64,000 bases of DNA from NCBI RefSeq assembly GCF_011075055.1, contig NC_058154.1, positions 10,176,475 through 10,240,474 on the forward strand, in the 5' to 3' direction. Of this stretch, positions 24,903 through 37,200 are shown in pieces (position 1 is the first letter of the stretch; the number at the start of each line of letters is the position of its first letter). The notes beneath the pieces are model-generated. The model had not been told where the DNA came from, searched no databases, and saw only the letters and a list, made by a program, of their open reading frames with translations. The stretch is from Mangifera indica (lineage: Eukaryota; Streptophyta; Magnoliopsida; Sapindales; Anacardiaceae). The position numbers and the translations under genes are program-made.

Positions 24903-27900
24903 TCAAATTCGATCCTTGTATAAAAACTCAACTTCTTGAGAACCAGGATTCCTCCATGCGGTAATCTGCATAAGTGCACCATCAGCAAGCATACGTTGCA
25001 AAACTCTGGCTATGTTCTTTGTGTCATCAATCCCCAGATGATGACTTCCAAACACGGGCATTTGGCGGTTTTTCATCATTCCCATCATCCCTGAGGCCTG
25101 TCCTCCATAATTGAGCAAGCATATGAAATAATAAGATAATTTTGCCAATATGCTGAAAAAAATTTACAGAACATTTTAATTGTGTTGATGAAAAACCTGA
25201 CTCAACCTCATCATTGATCAGCTCATTAGTGCTTTAAGTTTGGGTTTGGGATAGATTGAAAAAGTAGACCGAGGTCATGTTGAGAAGTTTGGTGTCAATT
25301 CTTTGACATCAAACTTATTTAAATCTTGGATAAATGCTCAAAATTCTCGGCTTGTTTAATACCATATGTAAACTGTACAAAACCAAATTGATCACTAAGC
25401 CCAAACTGAGTTGCACCCAGAGAAAGTAAACTCCCCACCACCCCACACCCCACCCCCAATAAAAAAGAAAAGATATTGTTAAGCCATAAAATTTTAGTCC
25501 ATGGTTGAACATAAAGGAGGAAATGACAGAGTAAATTCACAAAAATCTGAAAGCTCAATACATGTGTGTGCATACCTCACTTTTTTTAGTCTTGTAAAAG
25601 TTATAAAAGGCATCTTTCAGGTTGATCCACTCCATGAAATATGGAGGAAGCTTAATATTTGAGACTTTGCATTGATCAGGGACCTTTGTCTTCAAATCCC
25701 AATTTCCACTAAAAACCAACAGAGGAAAATTAATTTAGTGAGCCGGACATTTCCAACAAGTAGAGGCTATCTCATGGAGCTCCTTGTGGAAGGAAACTCA
25801 CCAAGTCACAAATGCCGCTCGATGAAGACAACCATCTAGTTCTTTCCCCACAAGTGATGTTGAGTCAACCAAGCTTCAAATTGCTCAAGAACTTCATTAA
25901 ATGGGATAGCTGTGTCATGCCAAACGCTGCAGATATATAGTTGTTAAATAAATTTGCCACCAAAGCGGTAAAGATATATTGGGAAAGGGATATTACAATC
26001 CATGCTGATTTTTCAATTTCAAAAGGCTAGAAGCAGTAGAGAGTGTGCAATCTGTTAGGACTGATGTTTTTGTTACCTGCAGGAGCAAAAATTGAGAAGA
26101 CAGGTGGCAAAACAAGGAAAGGAGCACCACCAAACACAAGGCAAGAAATGGGCAGGCAGTTAAGAAAGCGAGAACATCAAAGAAGTGAGAGAGCAGTGAG
26201 GGGAGGCAAGAAGAAAAATCAGAAAAGAATTGAGAGGGAACTGAAAAAGGGAGGCCTTGGCCTCAGGGAGAACTGAAAAATCAGATTATTTTTCCTTGTT
26301 CTTATTCTATTTCCCTCTGTCTATATTTTTATTCATTTGGTTGTTGTTGGTTGAGTGCACTGTGGATTGAATATATACATGTACACACACACACACATTT
26401 ATTTGAATCTAGCCATTCATGGAATTGTTGCAGAATTGTTTGAGTCTGTTGTTGGATTGTTTGTTAATATTAGGAAGTTCTTGAGTAATATGTGCATGTT
26501 GATAACATGATCAAATAAAAATTAGGAAAATTACAATTTTTAGCCTTATTTTAATCCGTGTATACATATATACCACTCATTTCAAAACTTAAACAAATAT
26601 ATCATAACAGTAATCTACTTCCCCAAAATACACCTTTTGAAATGGCCCATGCAGAGATTCTCTCTTTTTCTCTACAACTTTTTTTCTCTTCTTCCTCATC
26701 TTTCAAGTGATAAAGGAATCATGTAGAGAGATTATCTCTCTTTTTCTCTGCAACTTTGGAATTGTACTATAAAAAATAGATTAAATGTTTCAGAATAGAG
26801 TCAATGTTTCAAAAACAAAAAAAGGAAAGAAAAAACTGAAAAGTGAAACGGATTTCAGATTAAAAATTCTTCGAAGTAAGGATATAAAAAAAAAGAGCAA
26901 TTCACCAAAACTTAACATATCCACTTTATACATGAAAGAAATGAGATCATTTAATAGGATTTAACTTAAAAAAATAAATGATTGGTATTTAACTGGAAAA
27001 AAAATAATACTGAAAAATAAAAAACGGTTAAAAGGGGTTGACGGACGCCAACCCTTCAATTGAAAAGGTTGGCCTCGACCAACCTTTTCAAATAAAAAGG
27101 GTTAGCGTGGGTTGGCCACACGCCAACCCAGTTAAAATTAAAGGGTTGGCGTACTTGAAAAAAAAAGGGTTGGCGTTGACTTGTCGTTAACGTCAAGTCA
27201 ACCCCTTTTTTACTATTATAAATAATTTTTTTGACATGAAATATATTATATTATATTTTCATCAGTCTTAGAATTCTCACAAATAACCATAAAATATATT
27301 ATATCAACATAGAGTTCAACATTTTCATAATTCAAAGAGGTTCAATACCATAACATGTTAATAAATTAACAAATATGCACGAAAATAAATTTGGATATGA
27401 AATTCAATGATTATGACCAACTTCTGAACTATCCTTGGTTTGAGATTTGTACGATTTAAAATATGACATCTTAATAATCAAACGCTCTCCATATTTATAG
27501 GGATTCGATCTCCATCAATCATATTGAAAAAATACATTTTCTCTATCTCTAACAATATTAGGAGTAACTTTATCCAAGATAAAGTTATTATAATGCTTGC
27601 GATAGCCTACATGCTCGCACTTCGTTGATTTGGGAAAATAAAGAGAGATATTGATTTTCTTATATTCATTACAATTCTGCGTTCTTCAGCAAGTTATAAT
27701 TCATCCACACATTATCAATAATTCTTGAATTTCTTATCCCGAACAAGATTAGAAATTATTGAAGTCCAATAATCTAATAATGGTCTTAGTAATTCAGATA
27801 TCCTCTCATTTTTAGTTAGTTTTATGCCCTTGTCTTTTAAATCATAATATCTTTCATGCATGACACCAAGGTGAGTGAAAAAGTTATGCACTAGGTTCAT

Positions 27901-29074
27901 CTTATAGTTCAGATAGTACTCCTTAGTCAACATGTTCACCCTACATATGTCAACAAACAGACAATAATAAATTATACATGCATAACAATATAAATATTTA
28001 CTCTAAACAAAATATATATTTATTTAAATATAAACAAATTAAGTCAAAATAAAAAATTTTGGCTTAATGAAAAATAAAGGGGTTGTCGCCAACCCCTTTT
28101 TAATAAAAGTTAAGGGGTTGGCGTCAACCCTTAAATTTTTTTAAAAACCCAACCCCTTTTTTTTCTCTACACAGTTTTTTTTCTAAATAGGGATTGGCGA
28201 CGCCAACCCTTTTATTTTTAAGAAAGGGGTCGCCAACCCCTTCAATTTACATTAAGGGATTGGAACCCCCTCCCAAAGTAATTTTCCCAGGCAAAACCAG
28301 TTTCTTACATTTTTTTCATTTTTAAAATTACAACAATTGGCTAATTAACAATATTGTTAAAATTGTAATATTTTGATTTACTTAATTGAATTCTGATATA
28401 ATTAAATTAAATTAATTTAAGCAGAATTTAAATTGAATTAATTTTGATACGATACAACACATTTATGCTTCTGTTTTATAAAAAACCCACCTGTTGTCCT
28501 GCCGTTATTTCGCCTCTGCAAATCCAACAAGTTTCGTCAGTCGATTGCTCACTGAATTTTTTTTTGTGCAAAGTATAGATTTCTCTCTCTTTTATGGTAT
28601 GTTTAAGATAAATGTGTTATATATATATATATTGAAGTATTTTTTGCATATTCAACATCAAATACTTCATTCTTTGCATATAAAGTGGTAAAAATGTTTA
28701 GAGTCTACATTTTTTACACTCTAAATATTTTTACCGCTTTATAGGATAGGATGTCTAAATTGCCTTATCTTCAACCTTGAGAAACCAAAACTAAGTTTTC
28801 AGTATTACTTACTTTTAATGCACTGTAGAGAGAAAAAATGTATAGATATTTAGTATCAATATTTAAAACAAGATTTATATTTATGTGTTAAATAAGATCA
28901 AGTGAATTTTAAATTGTTGAGTTTAAATTTTTTATATTAAATGTATAAATATTGTAAACTCAATTGATCTTAACAACCGAAATTTTTAAAGCAGCACATG
29001 AAAGGATAATTCAAGAAACCACCCATGAAAAGCATGCACTGAAGTACTTGGTGTTGAATATGCAAAGAATACAT

Positions 29075-29114
<40 letters not shown>

Positions 29115-32100
29115 GAAGAATCAAAACAAAAATGAATTGCAAAATCTTACAGAAAAAAATTTGCAGAAGCATGAGGGTATAATTTTTATTGCAGAATCTT
29201 GCAGAGAATTATTAGTGCAATAGTATTCACGTGATTCATCTTTAGCACACATATATATATATATAGAGTACATCTATCTTAAACATACCATAAAAGAGAG
29301 AGAGATCTATACTTTGCGCGAAAAAAAATTCAGTGAGCAATCGACGGACGAAACTTGTTGGATTTGCAAAAGCGAAATAACAGCAAGATAACAAGTGAGT
29401 TTTTTATAAAACAGAAGCATAATTGTATTGTATCGTATCAAAATTAATTCAATTTAAATTCTACTTAAATTAATTTAATTTAATTCTATCAGAATTCAAT
29501 TAAGTAAATCAAAATATTGTCAAATATTATAATTTTAACAATATTGTTAATTACTCAATTGTTGTAATTGTAAAAATGAAAAAAATGTTAAGAAACTGAT
29601 TTTGGCTGGAAAAATTACTTTGAGAGGAGAATTTCAATCCTTTGCTGTAAGTTGAAAGAGTTGGCGTTTTTTAAAATATTTTTTAAAAAAAGCCAACCCT
29701 TTTTTTTTTAAATTTAGGGGTTGATGCGAACCCTTTAACTTTTATAAAAAGGGGTTGGCGGCAACCCTTTTATTTTTCATTAAGCCAAAATTTTTTATTT
29801 TGACTTAATTTATTTATATTTTGTTTAGAACAAATATTTATATTATTATGCATATATAATTTATTATTATCTATTTATTAGTCATATATAGAATGAACAT
29901 GTTGACTAAGAACTACTATTTGAACTATAAGATGAATCCAGTGCATAACCTTTTCACTCATCTTGGTGTCATGCATGAAAGATATTATGATTTAAAAGAC
30001 AAGGACATAAAATTAACTAAAAATGAGAGGATCTCTGGATTACTAAAGTCATTACTAGATTATTAGACTTCAATAATTTCTAATCTTATCCGAAATAAGA
30101 AATTCAAGAATTATTGGTAATGTGTAGATGAATTACAGCTCGCTGAAGAACGCAAAATTGTAATGAATATAAAAAAATCAACATCTCTTTCTATTTTCCC
30201 AAATCAATGAAGTGCAATACGTGTAGGCTATCGCACGCATTATAATAACTTTATCTTGAATAAAATTACTCCTAATATCGTTAGAGATAGAGAAAATATT
30301 TTTTCTCAATCTGATTGGTGGAGATCGAATCCCTATAAATATGGAGAGCGTTTGATTATCAAGATGTCTTGTTTTAAATCGTACAAATCTCAACCCAAAG
30401 ATAATTCAGAAGTTGGTCATAGTCATTGAATTTCATATCCAATTTATTTTCGTGCGTATTTATTCATTTATTAATATGTTATGATATTGAACCTTTTTGA
30501 ATTATGAAAATGTTAAACTCTATGTTGATATAATATAATATATTTTATGGATATTTGTGAAAATTCTAAAACTGATGAAAATATAATATAATATATTTCA
30601 TGTCCAAAAAATTATTCATAATAGTAAAAAAATGTTGGCTTAGCGTTAACACCACGCCAACCCTTTTTATTTTAAATTAGCGAGTAAGGGTTGGCATTAG
30701 CGAGTAAGGGTTGGCGTCGCCAACCCTTTAATTTTAACTGGTTTGGCGTGTGACCAACCCACGCCAACCCTTTTTATTTTAAAAGGTTGACCAAGCCAAC
30801 CTTTTTAATTGAAGGGTTAGCTTGGCGTTACGTCAACCCTTTTTAACCTTTTTTTTATTTTTCAGTATTGTTTTTTTTCTAGTTAAATACCAATCCTTTA
30901 TTTTTTTTAGTTAAATCCTACTAAATGATCTTTTTCGATCGTCATTTCTTTCAGGTATAAAGTGAATGTGATTGAATTTTGGTGGGTTGCTCTTTTTTTT
31001 TTATATCTTTACCTCGAAAAATTCTCAATCTGAAATTCGTTTCACTTTTCAGTTATTTCCTTCCTTCTTTTGTTTTTAAAACATTGACTCTATTCTGAAG
31101 TATTTATTATATTTTTTACAATACAGTTCCAAAGTTGCAGAGAAGAAGAGAGAGAATTTCTCTGCATGATTCCTTTATCACTTGAAAGATGAGGAAAGAA
31201 GAGAAAAAAAATTACAGAGAAAAAGAGAGAAAATCTCTGCATGGATCATTTCAAGAGGGATATTTTGGGGAAGTAGATTACTGTTGTGGTATATTTGCTT
31301 AAGTTTTAAAATGAGTGGTATATATGTATACACAGATTAAAATAAAGCTAAAAATTTCAATTTTCCTAAAATTTATAGGTAGAAGAGTATACCAACAGAA
31401 AATTCAGAGACAGTGCAGCATTGCCTAGACTCCATTTAGCATTCCAAAATTGAGACAATAGAGGACATACCATGATAACAGGGACAAGAGATACTAAATA
31501 TAGCATTATAAAATTCAATTTATCCAAATCATATCGAGAACAAAGAACTAGATGCATACCGATCAACTCCAAATTTTCCATATTTCCTTCGATGTATTTG
31601 TTTATATGTTGCTCACTCATTTTTGAGGGCCTCACAAACCTGTTGATCAAAACTTATATTTATTTATTCTCCAAGTATGAAATGTCATAAATCATCTAAA
31701 GCCAATAAAAGAATAAAGGGAAAGGTTAACATACAGAAATGGCAAGCCTGTATGATCATGCTCCTTGGACAGAAATATTAAGGAAGATAACTCTAATTAT
31801 TTTTAAGCCCTACTCAAATCAAAGTGATTATCTCAAATAATAAAACACAGGCAACATAAGAAAAAAATAAACATCTAGACGTCCAAACAAGTCAATTTCT
31901 TTCTAAAAACAAAACAATGATTGCTAGATAAGCTTTATGCTAGTCATGATATATTTTTATGTTCTACGATTATAGATAATCCAAACTGGTCTCATCCCTA
32001 GCTGAAAAAAGTTATTATAGATTCTCACCTTAGAAGCACCTGAATATGCATCCTCTCACAATTGAAAATTCCATATAACTCTAAGGCCATTGACAATGAA

Positions 32101-33724
32101 CAATGGAAAGACAGAATGATACAAGTAAAAGATGCCAGAGAAACATGCGTTGACACAATTAACCAACAAGAGAGTGCAGAAGATAACAACATCCCACAAA
32201 AACATGTCAAGAGGAAAAAGAGAAAAACCTGTGGAAGAAATCTACAAAGCCCATGGTTTTTGCATCTATCATCAGGACAGGAAATTCAAGAATTTCAATT
32301 TTCCCCTCCAAATCAAGCACCAAGAAATAATCTAAATCCTGAGAGCACTTGCATTGAGAGGCAGCAGCTTTTACTTTAAGTTCCCTAGAGATATCATGAT
32401 TAAACTTCTCAAGGTGCGTAGTATCATCCATCTAAAATGCAAAGTAACTCCAGTTATAAACCACATTTTACAATTTAGCATCAAATAAGAGGAAAACAAA
32501 GCTGAAAAACTACTATAGAAACAAGAAAAACAGATGATTGTAAGTTACTAAGGCAAGTTACTATCCTTCACTTCTATAACCCATTGTATTAGAACAATAT
32601 GCAAGTCAAGTATCTTGATGCCAGTGATCGTTGAAGGTTGCCAAAACAGTCTGGTTTGATGAAGTTGAAGAGTTGAGCTGAGGTTGAAGTAAAGAAAGAG
32701 AAAGATTTGCTTTAACAATTCAAATTAGAGAGACACAGAGAGATTCATACATTAGGCAACAAAGACTACTTTTCATTTCTTCTTCCCTGCTTTTAAGCCA
32801 CCTAGACACTGCATAACGGTCACTCAACTTTCACAATTCTATTCCAAAAAAACAACACCATATCAACTCATCTTTTACAATTAAAAGAAATTAAAAATGA
32901 CATCATTCAACTTATTACTTATATAATTCAATTGGAACAACACAACTCTGCAGTTCTTTGGATTAAATGACACAGCTGCACTGCTCATCTTCTTCTAAAA
33001 ATATCAATCCTTCTCGCCACCACATAGTTCAGTCTGTATCATATACAAAATGGCTAGTTTGATTAAATTAAAAATTTAATGGGAAAAAAAAACTAATGAA
33101 GAATTTAAATTAAATTTTTTTTTTCAATACCCAAAAATCCCTCATCCTCCCCTACATGGTTGCTTATAGTTCTAAACTGGGGTTACTTCCAGACACTATA
33201 CCCTTCATAGCCAGAAAACTTATGGGAAATATAGCAAAAAAGACGTGAACGAAGGGATTGGAGCCCTGTCTCTCACTATATATGAAATTCACTGTAAAAC
33301 ATTTTTGTAAATTCATGTATCCAAGAGTGTGAATCTAAGTTGAAACAAAAGCAGGAACAAGGTCCCAAATTTCATTGAAACAATTGATCGAACACGTATC
33401 ATGCACAATAAAAATTCCCAAAACAGTACAAAAGCAACCAGCAAGCCACCAAATTTAGCCTTATCTTCGTTATTATTAAATGTGTGAATGTGAAGATGTT
33501 ACCATGGTACACTTCCCCTGAGTGAAGTACAAACACAGCGGTTTCCATCGGGCGCCTGCTTTCTTCTTCTCAGTTACAAGATGAAGAGACGATGATGTTG
33601 GGACCGAAGAGCACATGTAATTGGCGCAACTGAGAGTACGGACACCGGCTATAGGCAGAGGGAGAAAGCTAGCCAAACGAAGAGGAGAAAGTCCGGTAGA
33701 GTGGAGAACCTTAAGAAACGACAT
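24903..33724 (-). CDS. ERL1: ERI-1-like 3'-5' exonuclease (At3g15140/ERL1 type), frameshifted in this sequence
   Basis: The exons are 33503-33724, 32229-32431, 31560-31639, 25802-25926, 25576-25708 and 24903-25097, all GT-AG. Exon 1 gives a Ser/Leu-rich, transit-like N-terminus and the Cys-rich RWKPLCLYFTQGKC segment. Exon 2 carries the DEDDh exonuclease signature VLDLEG (Asp and Glu metal ligands). Exon 5 has GNWD and exon 6 HHLGIDDTKN (catalytic His and Asp). The expected product is about 319 residues. Exons 3 and 4 are each one base short in A/G-rich runs (GGAAATATGG and GGAAAGAAC). The second break gives an in-frame TAG, so the sequence as shown cannot encode the full enzyme. All splice sites and catalytic residues survive, so assembly error is as likely as true decay. 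Arabidopsis ERL1 is a plastid enzyme of 5S rRNA maturation. Intron 3 (25927-31559) is swollen by a giant foldback element. Confidence 0.75.
26051..26507. mobile_element. Possible short solo LTR
   Basis: The block begins TGTTAGGACTGATG and ends GTTGATAACA, giving TGTTA/TAACA ends 457 bp apart inside intron 3 of the exonuclease gene. It contains a purine-rich half, a CA microsatellite near 26382-26398 and a T/G-rich half. The flanks CAATC and TGATC do not match as a 5-bp duplication. The 77-codon open frame in it is low-complexity (Lys/Arg/Gly) and not convincing. Confidence 0.35.
27362..27939 (-). pseudogene. Unrecognised decayed ORF, left arm of foldback element
   Basis: On the minus strand it opens MNMLTKEYYLNYKMNLVHNF and continues through LGVMHERYYDLKDKGIKL, then ISNLVRDKKFKNY and a stop at 27715. 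In-phase or near-phase similarity to the right-arm copy continues past the stop down to about 27362 (WRSNPYKYGERLIIKMS, then a His-rich end). Both arms keep this frame better than the surrounding sequence. I do not recognise the family. It may be a transposon protein or a captured host fragment. Confidence 0.45.
29078..29112. repeat. (AT)n microsatellite
   Basis: An uninterrupted TA run near the loop of the foldback element. A shorter TA run sits at the mirror position (about 28618-28632). Confidence 0.85.
29894..30429 (+). pseudogene. Unrecognised decayed ORF, right arm of foldback element
   Basis: This is the mirror copy of 27362-27939. It opens MNMLTKNYYLNYKMNPVHNL and has one in-frame stop after LLKSLLDY. 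It then reads TSIISNLIRNKKFKNYW, stops, and after further breaks continues VGYRTHYNNFILNKITPNIV and SDWWRSNPYKYGERLIIKM to a stop near 30427. Most differences from the left copy are substitutions that keep similar residues. No domain recognised. Confidence 0.45.
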
Positions 33725-34245
33725 TGTCGTTTCTAGATTTGAAGTAAACGGCTTCGTCTTTTGGGGTTGAGGGTTTTTTCATAAGCAGGGAATTTCAATT
33801 GTATTTCTTTCTTTTTCTCTCCCCTTTTTTATTTCCCTCTCTTTCAATCAAGATTTAGGTATATTGGATTTGCAGCTGTGTGTTTGAAAAATGTTGATAT
33901 ATATCAATTAAAATGATATTATTTCAATTAATATATATTAAAATGATATTATTTTAATCATTTTTATTCAACTGTAGTACCGAATCAAACTCAAAACTCA
34001 AATTTGAGTTTGAACTCAAACTCGATTCTTCTCAAACAAACTGAACTCCAACACTTTTGATACAGACTCACAAACTCAATCTTGAGCTACACTTAAGTCA
34101 AAACAAACTTAAACTCGATTCAATCTGACTCAAATCCAATCCTACTAGGAATTCAAAAATTATAAAATACCAAAGATTAATACATAATACAATTTCTGAA
34201 TCCAAAACAGAATGTAAGATTACACTTGCACATTAACCACTTTCC
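33725..34245. promoter_or_regulatory. Region between HPY2 3' end and the exonuclease start
   Basis: The part next to 33724 should hold the exonuclease promoter and leader: a pyrimidine-rich stretch near 33800-33850. About 33880-34140 is a repeat made of AAACTCAAACTCGAT-like words, related to 39330-39660. The remainder is the HPY2 3' flank. Confidence 0.35.
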
Positions 34246-37200
34246 TTACGCATTTTCTTCATCATCAAGCCCTGTGCAATCTTCAATCACATTAGGCCTG
34301 GCATTTCTATTGTTCATTGACCGCATTTCTTCTATTTCAACCTGTAACAGAGGGTCACACACAACTTTTGCTGCCTTCAGAATCTTGGGGCACCCTGACA
34401 GGAGAAGAAATTTTCAGTGATAAAAGCTTGCATCGGGTATTAAAAGCTCAATTAAAAACAAACAATATACCTGCTACCGGGCATCGGCCATTTTTATTCT
34501 TGGATTTAATATAGGCCAAGATTGCATCCCTTTCATATATATGCTTGCACTCCACACTGCATCATGATAAGCCACAGACATTGGAAACAAGTCAGACTCT
34601 GTTGTTAAACTAATATGCTGATGAACTCAAACGCCTGGCCAACAATGGAACAAGTTTATCTAGGCTAAATTCTACATGAATAAAACTATGCATATAAACT
34701 GAGATGACAACTTTGTGATTAGATGATATGATTATTAACTTTTTTTTTTACTTCAAAATTACCTAATAAGATGTTATCACATCAATTGGTATAGATAAGT
34801 TTATACAATTTTTTTGTATATATAAAATTACTTATCCTACAATACAGCCATGGCAAAACTAAGAAACCAACCATCGTTCACCTCAAGCTAGGAACACCTT
34901 AAAACGTAGAATAGGCAATTACTTTCATATGCACCGAAACAATGACTCCCATAAACATTAAAACCAGGAACCAATGATTCATCAGTTCTTGTGTCAAAGA
35001 TAACTTTCATTTGCTATTTTCCAAACAATTGCAGACTCGTATAAACCGAAGAAAAACTTGAAAAATAACTAATAATAGGTCACAATGACATAAGACGGTT
35101 TTATTTGACCATGAATGAGATTCTTTTTCACAAATTTAGTTTTTTTCATATATATTTACCAAGTAGGCCCTTGCCAGACCAAATACAAGTTTGATAGGTA
35201 GCTTCCAACACTCCAGTTTAGAGAAGCTTGCTCATTTATAGTTGATATGAACTTCAGGATAATCACATTTCAAAAGCTAACTATTGAAATAAAAGAGCCC
35301 AAAATCATCTAAACCTCATACTAGTTGTTCCATATTTTCTATATAGGATCTAACTCTTATACCTTGAACTTGAGATCCTAACATACCACTACACTCCGCA
35401 GCCCTAACGCCCATAGGGTTAACTATGCACTAGCTCCCTACTAACCTCGAGCAAACACTGCAATACCAACGTCACCATCAGCGCAATACGATTGCAACTG
35501 GGAGATTTCGTGTTGACTTTGATATCAAATTATATAAAACTTAGAAGAACCACACCTCAAAAATTAGCTATTGAAATAGGAGAATCCAAGACCATATAAA
35601 TTTCACACTAGTTGTCATACTTTCCAATGTGAGATTCAGGTCTCATACCTTGCACTTAAGATCGTAACAATAGTTCACCCCGTTTTGTGCTTAAACAATA
35701 TCTTAAAATTACCTTTCCCTTAATGGTAGTGCCCACCAACATAAATTCAGTCATTTTACTGATATAAGAGGAACAGTGAAGCCCCCACCATACAGACAAC
35801 GAACATGACATTAGATCAGCAATCAAGAACAAGTACAGCCATTAGCCAGTCAAAAAAGGCTGAGACATGATTGCTTAAAACCCCCTAGTGTTATCTTGGA
35901 AATGTTAAGGGAAAAGCATGTTCCTGTTAAGCAAATTTTTGCATATAGTATTTCCAGTTATGGTAAGAAAAAAAAAAAAAAAAGCTTACGAGTTTCTAAG
36001 AAGAGAAAAATAACATACAAAAGATCCAACTGACTAAAGAAACACCAAGATATGTTTGAAGTGAGCCTACAGTACCTTCGGACTGGGTCTGCTAACTCAG
36101 TAAGGGGTTTTCCACTCAAAGGACAAGTGAAATTCAAAAGGTTGCACTGGGTACTGGTCATTATAACGTCCTCCTGCTCTTCCCCTGGCATTGGTTCTCC
36201 TGCATGATGAACATTCTGCAGGGAAATAGCAAAACACCACCAAATAGATAATTAAAAGATAAAGTAGCCACAACAACTGATAGAATTTCAAAACAATAAA
36301 TATGGAGATAAAAAACTTGGTGATTGTAACTCTCTTCAAATATGCAGACATTTATATTGATTGCCACAGGGTGTTAAAGTAAGTCAGGCAAGGAATAAAG
36401 GTTTAAATTAGCTATGCTTCACATTAATTTTGAAGTATTAATTTGTCGCAATATATACTACTCAATTCCTACCTTGAAGGTATTATATTACAGTGTTTGA
36501 TTATCAGCCCATTTTTAAGTATTAAACATTGCTGTATAACTTCTTCAGTTTTTACCGCTCAAATATAATTTAAAGTATCTGTTGGTTGCTTGAGAGGTGT
36601 CTAAATTGTACTTTCTCTCCCTCAAACAGACACAAATGCTCCATCCAAAATGCTTTCTTTCCAGAAAATGAAAGGTGTCTCTTTTACAATTGACTGACAT
36701 TCAAGAAAAAATGTTCCACATTTTGTACTAAATGTCTAGAAAAATACCCAGACAGCTTCTCTGAATTGACGCATCAGTGATTCCTTTTGTGGAAAAGATG
36801 ATGAAGCAGTCTTGGACTTCACAAGCTCACCCTCAAGCAACTTCTTAAAATCTGTTAACTACAATTCAAAATTGTACCAACAAAGTTTATAAAAAGAAGT
36901 GTCTGTACAATTAAACCAACACAGTCATTGAACAAAGAAAGCCTATGCATAATAAGATAATCCAGTCACCTCTGTCCCAGGCTCATATAAATTTCCAATT
37001 GATTCAATGGATGATGAATAATGTGTACAGTCTCCATAAGCTTCTGACAGCTGCATAGCAGCATCCTCTAGTTTCTTCACCTGAAATTATTTACAATTAC
37101 CAATTCCAGTAATATACAGAAAGATGCACAGAGTTCCTATCAAATTTTCAACTGTTGTTTAGCAACTGAAACAAAGACACCAGTTTTCAGATTCAAGTAA

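Larger units (their letters stand above)
26522..31369. mobile_element. Giant foldback element (4.85 kb) with about 2.2-kb inverted arms
   Basis: The left end TTAGGAAAATTACAATTTTT and the right end read inward (TTAGGAAAATTGAAATTTTT) start an inverted repeat that continues almost to the centre. Left arm about 26522-28670, right arm about 29035-31369, loop about 28671-29034. Landmarks recur in mirror order: a GAGAGAATCTCTGCATG region, a GGGTTGGCG cluster, a reading frame starting MNMLTK, a second cluster, and CTTTTATGGTATGTTTAAGA near the loop. The right arm has about 130 bp extra near 29113-29250. No clear target duplication was found. It could be a Mutator-like or Foldback-class element, or an inverted duplication; the class is unresolved. 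Confidence 0.8.

Noticed and set aside
26043..26276. 77-codon Lys/Arg/Gly-rich plus-strand frame
   Set aside because: It lies inside an intron and a possible LTR, and the composition reflects a purine-rich tract; no homologue recognised.
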